The translations under genes were made by a program, and so were the position numbers. A stretch of DNA of 64,000 nt from Unio delphinus (taxonomy: Eukaryota > Mollusca > Bivalvia > Unionida > Unionidae): positions 678,501 to 742,500 of the forward strand of contig JAQISU010000180.1 of the NCBI GenBank assembly GCA_029339505.1, in the 5' to 3' direction. The number at the start of each line of letters is the position of its first letter. The stretch's first letter is position 1. This document shows positions 54,414 through 64,000 of this stretch, piece by piece. A model generated the notes under the pieces. The model had not been told where the DNA came from. It saw nothing but the letters and a program-made list of their open reading frames with translations, and did no database searches.

Positions 54414-55320
54414 TACGAGTTTAATTCGTTCCGTGACGGAGCTCGTAACTCAAATTACTCGTATGTCAAATCAATTTTCCCCACTGAAATGAATTGAAAT
54501 CCCATTAATCTGTTCCGGACCTCCCCAAAAAACACCCTTTGTAACACCCTGCCAGGCCATATCGATAATTCTGAGGCATATCACGATGTTTATAGCCGCT
54601 CGCATTGGTGCACAGTGCGAGGGTTATCCTATCCTTCATGGGTTTGTGGCATGGCATCCGCTTTTCCTCTGCCGTTAAATAAGTCTTCCAGCAACTGCTT
54701 TGAGGCAATCCTCAGCTGCCTTCATATCCGCGCTCGCTGCCTCACCATGCCTGACAACGGAGTGAATGCCGGTCCTCTTTTTAAAATTCTCGAACCAGCC
54801 GCCTGATGCCTCGTCTGGGGTCTGAAGTGCCTGGTGTCTGCTGCAGCAAATCAGCGTAAATAGTTCGTACCTTCTCGCAGATTATAGCCTCCGTCACGGT
54901 ATCTCCTGCGAGCTGCTTCTCCGTCAACCACACCATCAGCAACTTCTCCATATTTTCATGAATAGATGTCCGCTGTTTAGAAATTATTTTCACGCCCATG
55001 GCTGGCGTATTAGTATTTATCAACTGTCCTTCGCACTCACTTTCTTCGGATCCAATGTTGGAAAAACGAAGTTTTGCAAAATAACTGGAAGCTCAAATGC
55101 TAGCACAACACTGATGCTTCCACTGCGAGCTAACCGTTTAAATTGAACGAGTGAGACAGGATGCTGGGCGGATGTTGCGACGCCAACTAGCGGTGAGGTA
55201 TCTGAATCTGGCTCCTAACCCGAATTTTAGCTCTCAACTCAAAGCAAAAATTCGGCCGAGAGACGTCTCGTATCTCGAAAAACTCGTTAGTTGGGACACT
55301 CGTAAGTCAATGAACCACTG
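54414..55320 (-). mobile_element. Tigger/pogo-like DNA transposon remnant
   Basis: Reading the minus strand, it begins CAGTGGTTCATTGACTTACG at 55320, next to TA. The other end has ACGAGTTTAATTCGTTCCGT but its outermost bases are lost. Inside are transposase fragments. The TA target and CAGTGG tip are typical of Tc1/pogo-type elements. Confidence 0.82.
54505..55023 (-). pseudogene. Tigger transposase fragments
   Basis: An upper frame (55023-54781) has SIHENMEKLLMVWLTEKQLAGD and VRTIYADLLQQTPGTSD, the CENP-B-type DNA-binding helices. In other frames follow RTGIHSVVRHGEAASAD and then, at 54708-54505, MKDRITLALCTNASGYK, the beginning of the DDE region. Much of the catalytic domain is deleted. 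Confidence 0.8.
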
Positions 55321-55558
55321 TAGTCCAAACAATAACAACATGCTATTTGCATTGAGGGAAGTTTTCTTATTGTCTTAAAACTATGAAACCAAGCATGCGG
55401 ATTGATTACTTAGATATTATAAGAACCAGAATAATTTAATTGTTTTAGCAAGTTTATTTGAGACACACAAATGGCAAAGACAATGTACAGAATGGTTGAA
55501 ACGTGGGAGATCATTCGTCTTGAGATTTGGTAATCCATACATACATAAGTAATTCAAC

Positions 55559-55613
<55 letters not shown>

Positions 55614-57390
55614 CCATTATGTTAATTGGCACAAATGAGGTACTACTGACAAGTGTGTCCTTTCCCTCTATGAACTTAAAGCGAAACATAGTTTTAAATG
55701 TGAATATGATTGTTGAAGACGCAATGAATGCGACCATATACTACCATCTTAGTGTGTCCAGGCTGTAAGTAGAGCTTGTATGTAATATCGTTTGCCATAC
55801 ATGACACTCGATAATTCATTTGTCTTTATAGTTTCGTTGATTTTATTGGCTCCGTTTTCTATTTACAACTTTCCACATCATACTCAATAGAAACGGAATC
55901 ATACCAGTAAGGTTTGTAATGGGATGCTTTGATCATAGTTTGATAGAAAAGGTAAAATATTCTATATAGACGGAACTGGTGCCAAGATATATCATGATTT
56001 TATTGGAAATTACTAATGGTAAAGGCCGTTTTCGGTCACTAAATAGATGAGACTGCAGCCTAAGATATCATCTCTTGGAAGGTTTCCAATTAGACATTTG
56101 AATGAGGTTATCATAATTAACTAAAGTTACTCATGATACATCTATATTTTTCTCTGTTCATGTGCGATGTTAATAGCTCATCAAAATAACCATATTGCCG
56201 ATATTATACGGGTTTCATATCTCTCAACATCGTACAGTTTTTCATACATTTTACCTTTTGTTGCAAAATACATCGATAGTTAGCCAAGTGTTCTATGTAT
56301 GCATTTCTGAAATGGCTAAAATAATAACTATGTATTTCCTCTCCTATAAAGTTCATTAAAACATAAGATTGTCTTAAATTCTAAGGTAGGGGTGTTCGTT
56401 ACTTTTGTAAGTCTTTTGTATTATGTCTCTTTTACTTAGTAGTATTACAATGGGGTTTCAGATTTTCAATGCTGCGTAATGCGAACTCCTTATATACCCT
56501 TCCATTGTACCACTTTTACCCTTATCGCCACATGCAAGTGCATCAACTGTTGTGCAATAAACTAGAAACAATAATTACGCCAGTAAACACATCCAGCCCA
56601 GCCATTACAACACGCTGCCACTTGTGTTGCAGCGAATTTCATGTATTTTTTTTCAGAGCTAGGGACCACGAACAATTTTGTACCGTCTTATATTGCGACA
56701 TTTTTTAACCAACTACAATACATACCCCTGAATACATCAATTATATTAGGGACCAACAGCCAAATGTACTAGGATAGGGCATTGTTTTATTTTATTTCTA
56801 GAAGAAGAAACAAAATTCCCTTGATTTTATAGCAAAAATAACACTATGTAATATGCGGTATATTATTTGACGATTTTTAAAAAAATACTTGAGTTAAAAG
56901 AAAATACAAAAATTCGAAGAAAAAAGAAATGGCTAGTAAGCCATAGTATATTAATTTGATCTTTTAATGTTAACTGTTGTATAACATTGTTCTCAATCTT
57001 ACAAAGGAATATATTTGCCTAACACATTAAGATAAGAAACAATTAAAGCATAATTAAATTAAAATAATTTCATTAATTAAATTAAAATAATTTCATTAAT
57101 TAATTAAATTAATTTCTAAAACGTGGATATGGCCCGCATATCGTTCACAACATTCCATTTATTCAACATGCTGACATATGTGACAAATGTCAAACATGTG
57201 ATAACAGATGTTGGTAATTGTCGAAATAATCATTAAAAAAGAGGACTTTGTATATAGCCTAATTCTTTAGAACCTCTAAGCGCTTTATAACATCTACTAT
57301 AATGACATAACTACAAAACAAAACCCACCTTGACGTTAGAAAACATAAACAATGCTGACAATATTTAAGCTATGAAACATTATTAAGTCG
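55321..57390. other. Non-coding; AAT microsatellite, no gene recognised
   Basis: Includes a stray unit of the ~96-bp array (55322-55385), an AAT microsatellite (55558-55612) and an ATTAAATTAAAATAATTTC short duplication near 57045-57115. No credible gene. Confidence 0.5.
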
Positions 57391-57610
57391 TTAAGTTTGT
57401 TCTTGCAGTCGAAAAAGGTGAGTTTTAAGAGCACTATTGAAAGGGATCACTGTGACTTTGTGTCTAACTTCAATGGGCAATTCATTCCACGTTACTGGGC
57501 CCTGATATGCAAAAGAATGTTGTTCATATTACTACGTTTTCATAGTGGAAAGAATGAGTATACGATTGTCAGAAGAGGAGCGTAAGTATCTTGCTGCCGT
57601 TTACACATGG
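57391..57610 (-). pseudogene. 3' end of a CR1/L2-like LINE ORF2
   Basis: The minus strand reads HSFAYQGPVTWNELPIEVR, then FNSALKTHLFRLQEQT and a TAA (57393-57391). GP-WN-LP and F-S-LKTHLF form the conserved ORF2 terminus of CR1/L2/Rex LINEs. Only the last ~60 codons remain. Confidence 0.85.
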
Positions 57611-57839
57611 ATGAAGCCGGATAAGTATGCTGGACTGGAGTCCGTCAGTCAAACGTAGCACAAAGAACAAACTGTGTGTTTGATTCTGGATCGAATGTAT
57701 AGGCAATATAGGATATAAAGCAGCGGGGAGGTGTGCACTGATCGTGGTACTTTGTTTTACAGCCGTCATAATTTATCACATATATAATAATGATTTAAAC
57801 TTAAGAGCTAACAACAATGACGGTTAAGGTGACTTGCAT

Positions 57840-58260
57840 ATATATGTGAGGATTAGGTTTATTATATCAATTTACGTCATTAAAGCAATGGGACCATTTG
57901 CTAATTATAATATAAATGAAGTTTTTACGCGTGGTGGTAAATGTACTTCTTCGACTTCTTCATCCATAGTTTGCTTTGTAATAACATCAACATCGTCAAC
58001 ATATTATTTGATAAGTGTACTCAACATGCAAGAGTCTCTGGTTATCACGATTTCATTGATTTCAGCCAGGTTCTTTGCAACGGCGCGTTGTAGCATTAAA
58101 ACAACATTTCGAATGTCAATATTAGACGTTTTAAGCTTTTGGGTTCGATCTTGAGAAATGATAAGTTCGCCTGCGTGTTCGGTAAGAGCAACCCGACTGT
58201 TAAGTTTCGTCAGATTCGCTTGAATAGCAAACTTGTTATTTACCTTCTAAGTGACAAGGT
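57840..58260 (-). pseudogene. Fibre-like protein remnant, copy 3
   Basis: LIISQDRTQKLKTSNIDI matches copy 1 FQDRQGKLKTTNISL and copy 2 KNQQLKLKTSNLSL, followed by MLQRAVAKNLAEINE and several stops. Confidence 0.6.
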
Positions 58261-58611
58261 TAAATAAGTACTTGTGTTATTTAGGAACACTCAAACGTAC
58301 TTAATGATTTAATAACAAATATTAACGTCCTGTAATGGTTGTAACCGCAGAGCTGAAAACAAAACAACGGTCTTAAACTGCGTCTGTCTCGTGTTAAATA
58401 ATAAACAACTTCAAGTGGTGGTGCAATAACATACGAGTCACAATTTAATAGATGTCGAGGCGTTAACACGTTTGCGATTCAGCGAGTTCGGGTCCTTTTG
58501 TTAAATACATGTTGCTCTTGTGCGAGTGATCATCAATGTACGATCGTTCTGCATAAAGACAAAACGAGAAATAATTGATTGACTTAGCCGAAGCGAGTAA
58601 ATCAAGACTGG

Positions 58612-58770
58612 TTAAATGGACGCATGCCTTCTACGAGCTATATCGCTTACTCGAATATCGTATCCTTTATTTATATGTTTAGGAAACACTATGCGGTCTC
58701 CAATTACCGTTTTCAAAGCCATCCCGGATGATGTTCCAACTGACCATAACGTAGCTGGAATTTTTTCGTA
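58612..58770 (-). pseudogene. pX-like peptide remnant, copy 3
   Basis: WSVGTSSGMALKTVIGDRI resembles copy 1 GAVGTAAGMALKKATGQGY. Ends at a TAA (58614-58612). Confidence 0.55.
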
Positions 58771-59016
58771 AGGTGATTTTGGCTAAGGATAACATTGAAT
58801 TTATATTCAAACATTATTATTTGAACACGTGATAGGTCCATTTACTTGTTTGAGAAACATTTTCTATAGTTTTCCACTGGTGTGTGAATAACCCTCATTT
58901 GACCACTGACACCCTACTATAACTGAACTTATAAGAGAGAATTAAAGCAATGCATCTGCAAATATTGACATCAGGTAGATGAAGTACATATCTACCACAT
59001 ATTGCTTAACCGTGGA

Positions 59017-59200
59017 TTATATTGAGTGTGTGGTAAGCATGTGAAATGATACCGGTGATATGCCTCCAGAACGCGTAAAGGACAGCAAACGTGTTTCTGC
59101 TGCCATTGACAATACAATTCTTACATCAGCGACATAATCAGTACGCCACATTGCATCACTGCGTTTTCGTTATAAGGTGATCATGTGTCTGGCTTCGAAC
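59017..59200 (-). pseudogene. Capsid protein remnant, copy 3
   Basis: SDAMWRTDYVADVRIVLSM and ETRLLSFTRSGGIS correspond to copy 1 NDAIWRDAGAPEGKVIL and KRLLSFMDHGGKS, with the same spacing minus about ten residues. Confidence 0.65.
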
Positions 59201-59653
59201 ATAGCCTTGCAAACATCTTATACAAAATACGAATAGGTGACTGAGAGGAATCGAACATAAAAATTACAATGAAGCAGTGATCAAGGTACCGCGAGTCCAA
59301 GGTTGCAAATCATGTTTTTTCTTTGTCGCCAATAGGTCTATTGACAACGCCAGCTATTATAGGTAAAATAAATCAGAATGTGCACGGGAAAGAGGATCTC
59401 GCATACTCGTAAATGCATATGTCGAGCCATACAATTACTGATATAATATTAATGCTGCTCAAACATGCTTCGATTCCTTTCCATCGATCAAATAAAGTAT
59501 GTTGCTGATAACGCCTGGATTCTATTGTAGGCACCTTCACGTCAAACACAGAATTTGATACTTTTTAAATTTTTCAATATATATAAGGTATCGGTTTAGT
59601 CTAAACTCTTTCTGGCGGCTTCAACACTTGCTTGCAGGCATAGTCCATAACCG

Positions 59654-59875
59654 TTATGCGCTTCCCATTACTGCATTTGCAAGTACTGAATCAGCTAAAC
59701 GTTGTTCAGCTGTTTTATTGATGATTTTATTAGCATGCTCATACATTGCTTGTTTTGATATAGGTTGATGCAGAGTTCATCGTTGTCTTGACTGAATCGA
59801 TCGCAATCCAAAATCGATTATCTGATCAGCAACACTGTTTTGATTGGTATCAACGAAAAACATTGTAGTTTGTTT
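59654..59875 (-). pseudogene. GLFARM-protein C-terminal remnant, copy 3
   Basis: YEHANKIINKTAEQRLADSV resembles copy 2 ANVSKIINQAADQTLAAM. One in-frame TGA; ends at TAA 59656-59654. Confidence 0.45.
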
Positions 59876-60049
59876 AGCGTTTGGTGCAGTTCACAAAGAC
59901 AGGGCCGCGAACACTTTTGGTTAAAAATATCCCTGGCTGCGTCACTAGATCAATTTGACTAATATGTTATGTAAACATGTTTTTTTCGTGTTCATAACAC
60001 ACATTGGTAGCAAACGTTAACGTAAGATTCTGATTGCTTTTATATATTA

Positions 60050-60690
60050 TGTTGATCTCTAAAACATGTTTGTATTATCCAGCGCTCTTTAGAAGAGTCC
60101 CGGGCCACAAGGGTAACACAAAGTTGTCAATTGGAGATTGTGACATAGAAGATACACAAGTGCCTCTGGAGTAATCGATCTCAAATTACCTGGTTTCATA
60201 GTTGGTAAAAACAAACAGTATTCGTAACTGCCTCAATTGACATCGTAGGTTACATTCGTTTTAAAAATCGTTGATATGTTGTCCAAACTCTTAGGGTCCT
60301 GTACGCAGAATTCGTTTATTTTAAAAATATCTTTGTACAAACCAATAACTGTTTTCAAGGACTGCTGTTTAATGAGGAATCAAATGAGGTTACGGAATTG
60401 TACGTTTTCCCTTGTTCACATAAAACTTTATTAGAGTCTTTGCCAGTAACCAAGGAAATCGTTCGTCTTATATAATCATTGATTGATTCTTTGTCGTATT
60501 TGTCCGTTCCTTGAGTGTTTGCAATGGTGTATCTTACTTTGATTTGTACTACAATGGTTCTTGGTGTGAAATATATGCAAGTATCTCTCCAAAACCCGCT
60601 TGCATGTCCTCTAATTGTTTTGAATGAGTGGTAATTGTTCTGGAGCCTGACAGGACCGCGTCGTCTTTCTCTTATCATCATCTAACTGTA
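60050..60690 (-). pseudogene. Penton-like protein remnant, copy 3
   Basis: ESINDYIRRTISLVTGKDSN aligns with copy 1 IEQINNEFQRRIKSITGNES. Downstream, after shifts, GSYEYCLFLPTMKPGN and ALVYLLCHNLQLTTL align with copy 1 GYILYLFAPTAPSGF and PVYMRCYNDLLTRI. The distance between the two blocks is much shorter than in copies 1 and 2, so the long central spacer is absent. Confidence 0.6.
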
Positions 60691-62799
60691 GTTTCCGCGG
60701 TCGGTCTACAGTTTCCTTTGCTGGTTTGATTAGCGGTGCAAGTATGTGTTCATTGTGGTGTTCAGGTACAGTTATTTCTCGACTGTTACATATCCTTAAC
60801 ATGTTTGTATGCATCTGTGTACTCGTGAAGAAGTTGCCGTCGATCGCGCGTGGCTTAGCTTCATCAGTCAACAGCCTCTTCTGATAGATTTCGTAAATGT
60901 ATACGTGAATTGCCGTTATAAAAGTGGTTTTTTTCCTAAACTGCTCGATACATACGTCATCCACCGGTCAAGTCAATAGCGAAGAAAATACACCGGTCTT
61001 GGATGACCAAGCAATATTCTTATTATGTGCGTTGCCGCTTGAAACATTATACCTCATATCCAAAGCGGATTCAACCAGGTAATAGTCCAAACTATCTCTG
61101 ACACGTGTGGATCAAGGAAGTTCAAATCGTTAACAATCCGTTTTTGGCTATGATATCGTTGCTACATCAACGAAGCTAACTGAAATAATATGGAATAAAT
61201 ACCGAGATGAAAATCACGTCTGTGGAAATATTGACTGTGGGCTTAGTGTGACTTTATTCTTGCTACCAAACGAACCCAGCATACGTATCTGTAAGTCGTG
61301 TTAATATCACTTATAAACGACATCAGTGCACTTCAATGTACAGATACAATTCTCATCTATGAATTGCTTGCAATTGATCCTACAATCGGATAAAGAATTG
61401 TTAGATGGATAATCAAAGAGGATATATAAGCCAAGATTTTCAAAGTTCAGTTATTGGAGGTAAACAATATTGATAGAAAAATAAACATGAAGCGGAGTTT
61501 CTGATCAGAGTTTAGTCCTCGTGGTTTTTGGAAAGGTGAAACTATTAAAAGGTTAAGCCAGTCGTCTCTCATGGAATTGGTCGAATATGTTTAGCTAACC
61601 AAGTTGTGACTGCAAATTTATTTACCTGCAATAAGGAATATTTTTCGTAAAACAGTTGTATCTAGTTATATCAATACTCTTTCTTGAGCACGTTTGATAA
61701 ACGGACGCACCACTATAGAATGGAGCTGAAATTATCATTGATCTAGCAATGATTGACCACCGAAAACTCATTAATGTGCTCATTCGTCCAAACTATGCCT
61801 GCGGATGAAAAGAGACGTGTTTGGCTTCATTTTTCAGTGATTTCGTTCGATTTAATAAACGCCTCAACTGAGTTTTGGCAACGAAAACAAAACCCACTGG
61901 TGTCACAGTTTCTCCATACAACATATTTTAGTAAAATAAACTCTGCATAGACCTTGTTCAACTGTTCAACTACCTGTGTAGTCTTTGAATTAATTTCGCC
62001 GGTGGTGTCAAGAAGCGAAACATTTAAACAGTCTAATCCCGCATACATAACATACGAAAATTTTTATCTTACGTTTCATCGTTGTGAATTTCAAAACATT
62101 CCTGCCAGTTTCTGGCATGGTCATATACTCTGGAATTTTACTGATTCCTGCAAAGTTAGAGTTATCTGGGCGAAGAGGCTGTTTTGTGATAAATAAATGA
62201 TGTTAACGTATGCCTGGGAACATTTTCTGTTTACAGCTGCAGTGTCTTGAAAGCAACTGGGAAGAGTCTAAATCAAAAACGTTATGAGATCGCGCCTCTG
62301 AACCATTCAAATCAATGACTATCAACAGATCAATCTGGATCCACATATGCTAAGTTATTAGCGCATAAAATCTTTGCTCCATGCGATCACACTAGCACAG
62401 ATACTAGGATCAAGTTCATTGAGAACGTTTTGAATATGGCTTTAGTAACCTGCACTATCAATTCTATTTCACTAAATTAAGTTCATTCAGACTTTGCTGG
62501 TATTTTCAATGCTGATATCTGCCATCGCTCTTTGGATGTAATGCAGAAGCGAGTACACATGCAAACCATAGACACTCGTGTGTTTTCACGTTTATTACAG
62601 AATGCGGATTTTTATGTCTGGGGATTTATGTATTTCAACGGCAAGACATCTGACAAGAATCTATCTTGAGCCTGCATTTGGTATATTGTCGAACGTTTAC
62701 AAAATTATTTCAATGTCTTTTTATTGTATCATTCATATTATTGATGAAGTCATGGTTTAAGCTGATAAATGGGCCATCATGAAGTAACATGATTCGCTT
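60691..62799. other. Decayed region, no gene named
   Basis: The minus strand has open stretches (60964-60611; 62048-61827) with codon-like composition, such as NSREITVPEHHNEHILAPL, but no domain I can identify. Probably further decayed viral sequence or host DNA. Confidence 0.4.
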
Positions 62800-63282
62800 T
62801 TAAACGCATGATGACTTAAGTTTAAGATACATAATCAACCGTGCGTCAAGAACAATATCTGCGTTACCTCCGGAATAACAGAGCGTTATAACAGTTTTAT
62901 AATTCCAGGAATCATCTTTGATAAAACGTTTGCTAGCGTCTCTGCATAGCGGTCGAATTATTCGTAAGATAACTGTCAACATCACAATGGACTCTACTGC
63001 CTCAATGGATGCTGTGTATTGACGGTTCTATTTATCCTCGACTATACGTACAATTACGTCATGCTTTGCCCGTATAGGATTTGTTATGTCTAATTGTACT
63101 GTTGTTGCTCGACGTGCTATCACAGTCAGTCGTGGTGCAATTATACAACCTAAAAGCTCAAGATTGTCAACGTGTCTTGCATTTGGAGGTGTTTGTATAC
63201 TACGTTTAATGGTTAAGTATACAAAAAGGTTAAAATTCAATAAATAAAAACTTAATATGAATTCAATAATGAAGTGACTCAA
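62800..63282 (-). pseudogene. Unrecognised protein remnant upstream of copy 3
   Basis: Two frames in the same reading frame separated by one TAG (about 63037): ARHVDNLELLGCIIAPRL, ITNPIRAKHDVIVRIVEDK, then, after the TAG, YTASIEAVESIVMLTVILRI and WNYKTVITLCYSGGNADIV. It looks like a real former protein. No family recognised; its strand and location suit copy 3. Confidence 0.45.
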
Positions 63283-63284
63283 AT

Positions 63285-63768
63285 TTCCATTTAGACTCCT
63301 TTCGCTCTACTCTTTAGTAATCATATTGCATCACTTGATTAGCAGTGTGAGAACGATTTCCACCTGTCCGTTTATTTATATTTCTTCCAATCCAATTCAT
63401 TCTCCTCTTCCTCTCAGAGCTTCTCGGCGTTTACTAGACTCCTAAACTTTCTGTCTCCAGACTCCAATTCCTCTTCTTCTATTTACTATCCCACGACTAG
63501 ACAGACTTATGTCGACTTCATCTGTTTTGGCTAGTCTCAATCCCGTCTCCAACCCTTGAAGACTCGGAACTCAATCGAACCGGATGTTCTTTGTCCTTAT
63601 AAAAGCTTCCCGTGAAGACACAGTTATATTCTTCTTTAACCCTCTTATCTCACACTACACACAACCTATCATCAGATAACGGCTATTGCATTTCTTCGGT
63701 CATGCACTCATTCGCATCGAGATACCCATACGTTCTTGTATGGTAAAACAAACGTCATAATACAGCAA
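63285..63768 (-). repeat. Dispersed repeat, copy B (partner at 3.75 kb)
   Basis: Reverse complement of the 3745-4230 repeat. Read on minus it includes CCATACAAGAACGTATGGGTAT, ATCTGATGAT, CTTTTATAAGGACA (TATA-like) and AGTGATGCAATATG. (First block is CCATACAAGA plus TATGGGTAT.). Confidence 0.7.
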
Positions 63769-64000
63769 AGGTATCAATTACTTATTATACAGACATCAAT
63801 CAATTATGTCACATCAATACATATTCATAATCCCGCTATACTAAACAATATCACAATCATCAGATGCATTTCTTTCATTACAACTAATACAAAATACGCA
63901 CATATTCAAATATCCATGCTCTGATATATGCCTACATCCATAGTAACTAATCGTACATACTTCAACTATTTTCCAAATTCACAATTCAAGCATTGGTAAA
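63769..64000. other. Non-coding, no recognisable gene
   Basis: AT-rich, nothing recognised up to the window end. Confidence 0.45.

Larger units (their letters stand above)
57840..63290 (-). mobile_element. Endogenous Polinton/adintovirus-like provirus, copy 3 (heavily decayed)
   Basis: Five collinear minus-strand remnants align with copies 1 and 2: penton-like (60.7-60.05 kb), GLFARM-protein C-terminus (59.9-59.65), capsid (59.2-59.0), pX-like (58.77-58.61) and fibre-like (58.26-57.84). Relative to copies 1 and 2, the penton-like gene comes before the capsid instead of after the fibre-like gene, so this represents another lineage or a rearrangement. No terminal repeat found. The upper limit is uncertain. 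Confidence 0.7.

Noticed and set aside
55417..55737. 106-codon minus-strand frame with a Tyr run
   Set aside because: Created by an AAT microsatellite.
57834..58154. 106-codon plus-strand frame
   Set aside because: Opposite strand of the copy 3 fibre-like remnant, which shows homology to copies 1 and 2.
22925..63290. Bacterial or viral contamination of the assembly
   Set aside because: The proviruses carry frameshifts, stops, a SINE, a MITE-bounded insertion and a host-type target duplication, all indicating residence in an animal genome.

Overview
The window is AT-rich, intron-containing animal DNA. A mollusc or other lophotrochozoan is most likely, judging by tRNA-derived SINEs whose tails carry a (g)cgttaaa-type motif, RTE/CR1-like LINE debris, hAT and Tigger transposons, and minisatellites. 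This taxonomic call is inference. Host coding content is sparse: minus-strand exons at 4.8-9.4 kb encode a signal peptide followed by an F5/8-type-C (discoidin) domain.

Layout. 0-9.4 kb: microsatellite, a hAT deletion derivative with an 8-bp target-site duplication, a dispersed repeat that recurs inverted at 63.3-63.8 kb, and the discoidin gene. 9.4-17.2 kb: non-coding DNA with a 61-bp minisatellite (partly a 122-bp higher-order repeat), a 52-bp array, and a reverse-transcriptase fragment. 17.3-21.9 kb: a SINE, a nearly full-length broken LINE, and another SINE. 22.9-41.1 kb: a Polinton/Maverick- or adintovirus-like provirus (copy 1) of about 15.2 kb once a nested 2.97-kb composite insertion is removed. 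It has ~0.2-kb terminal inverted repeats beginning AG and a 5-6 bp target duplication (TGAAC/TTGAAC), and it splits an older ORF. 41.9-52.0 kb: a second, diverged relative (copy 2) in the opposite orientation, with internal deletions and truncated at its right end. 52-57.8 kb: a degenerate ~96-bp array, 18-bp repeats, a Tigger remnant and a LINE 3' end. 57.8-63.3 kb: a third, highly decayed copy.

Copy 1 carries an A32/FtsK-like packaging ATPase, a zinc-ribbon plus phospholipase A2 protein, a retroviral-type (rve) integrase, a long replication gene in which family-B-polymerase-like motifs are joined to an SF1 helicase and then an HNH zinc domain, a small zinc protein, a homing-type HNH nuclease, and a minus-strand late cluster: coiled-coil protein, GLF-motif minor protein, major capsid, hydrophobic pX-like peptide, adenain-like protease, fibre-like protein, membrane protein and penton-like protein. 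Together these would encode replication, integration, capsid assembly, maturation and entry of a virus. Almost every gene carries frameshifts or stops, so these are dead endogenous copies. The points most worth follow-up are the polymerase-helicase-HNH architecture, the clustering of three related proviruses, and a nested inverted repeat and start-abutting TATATA motif shared between copies 1 and 2.
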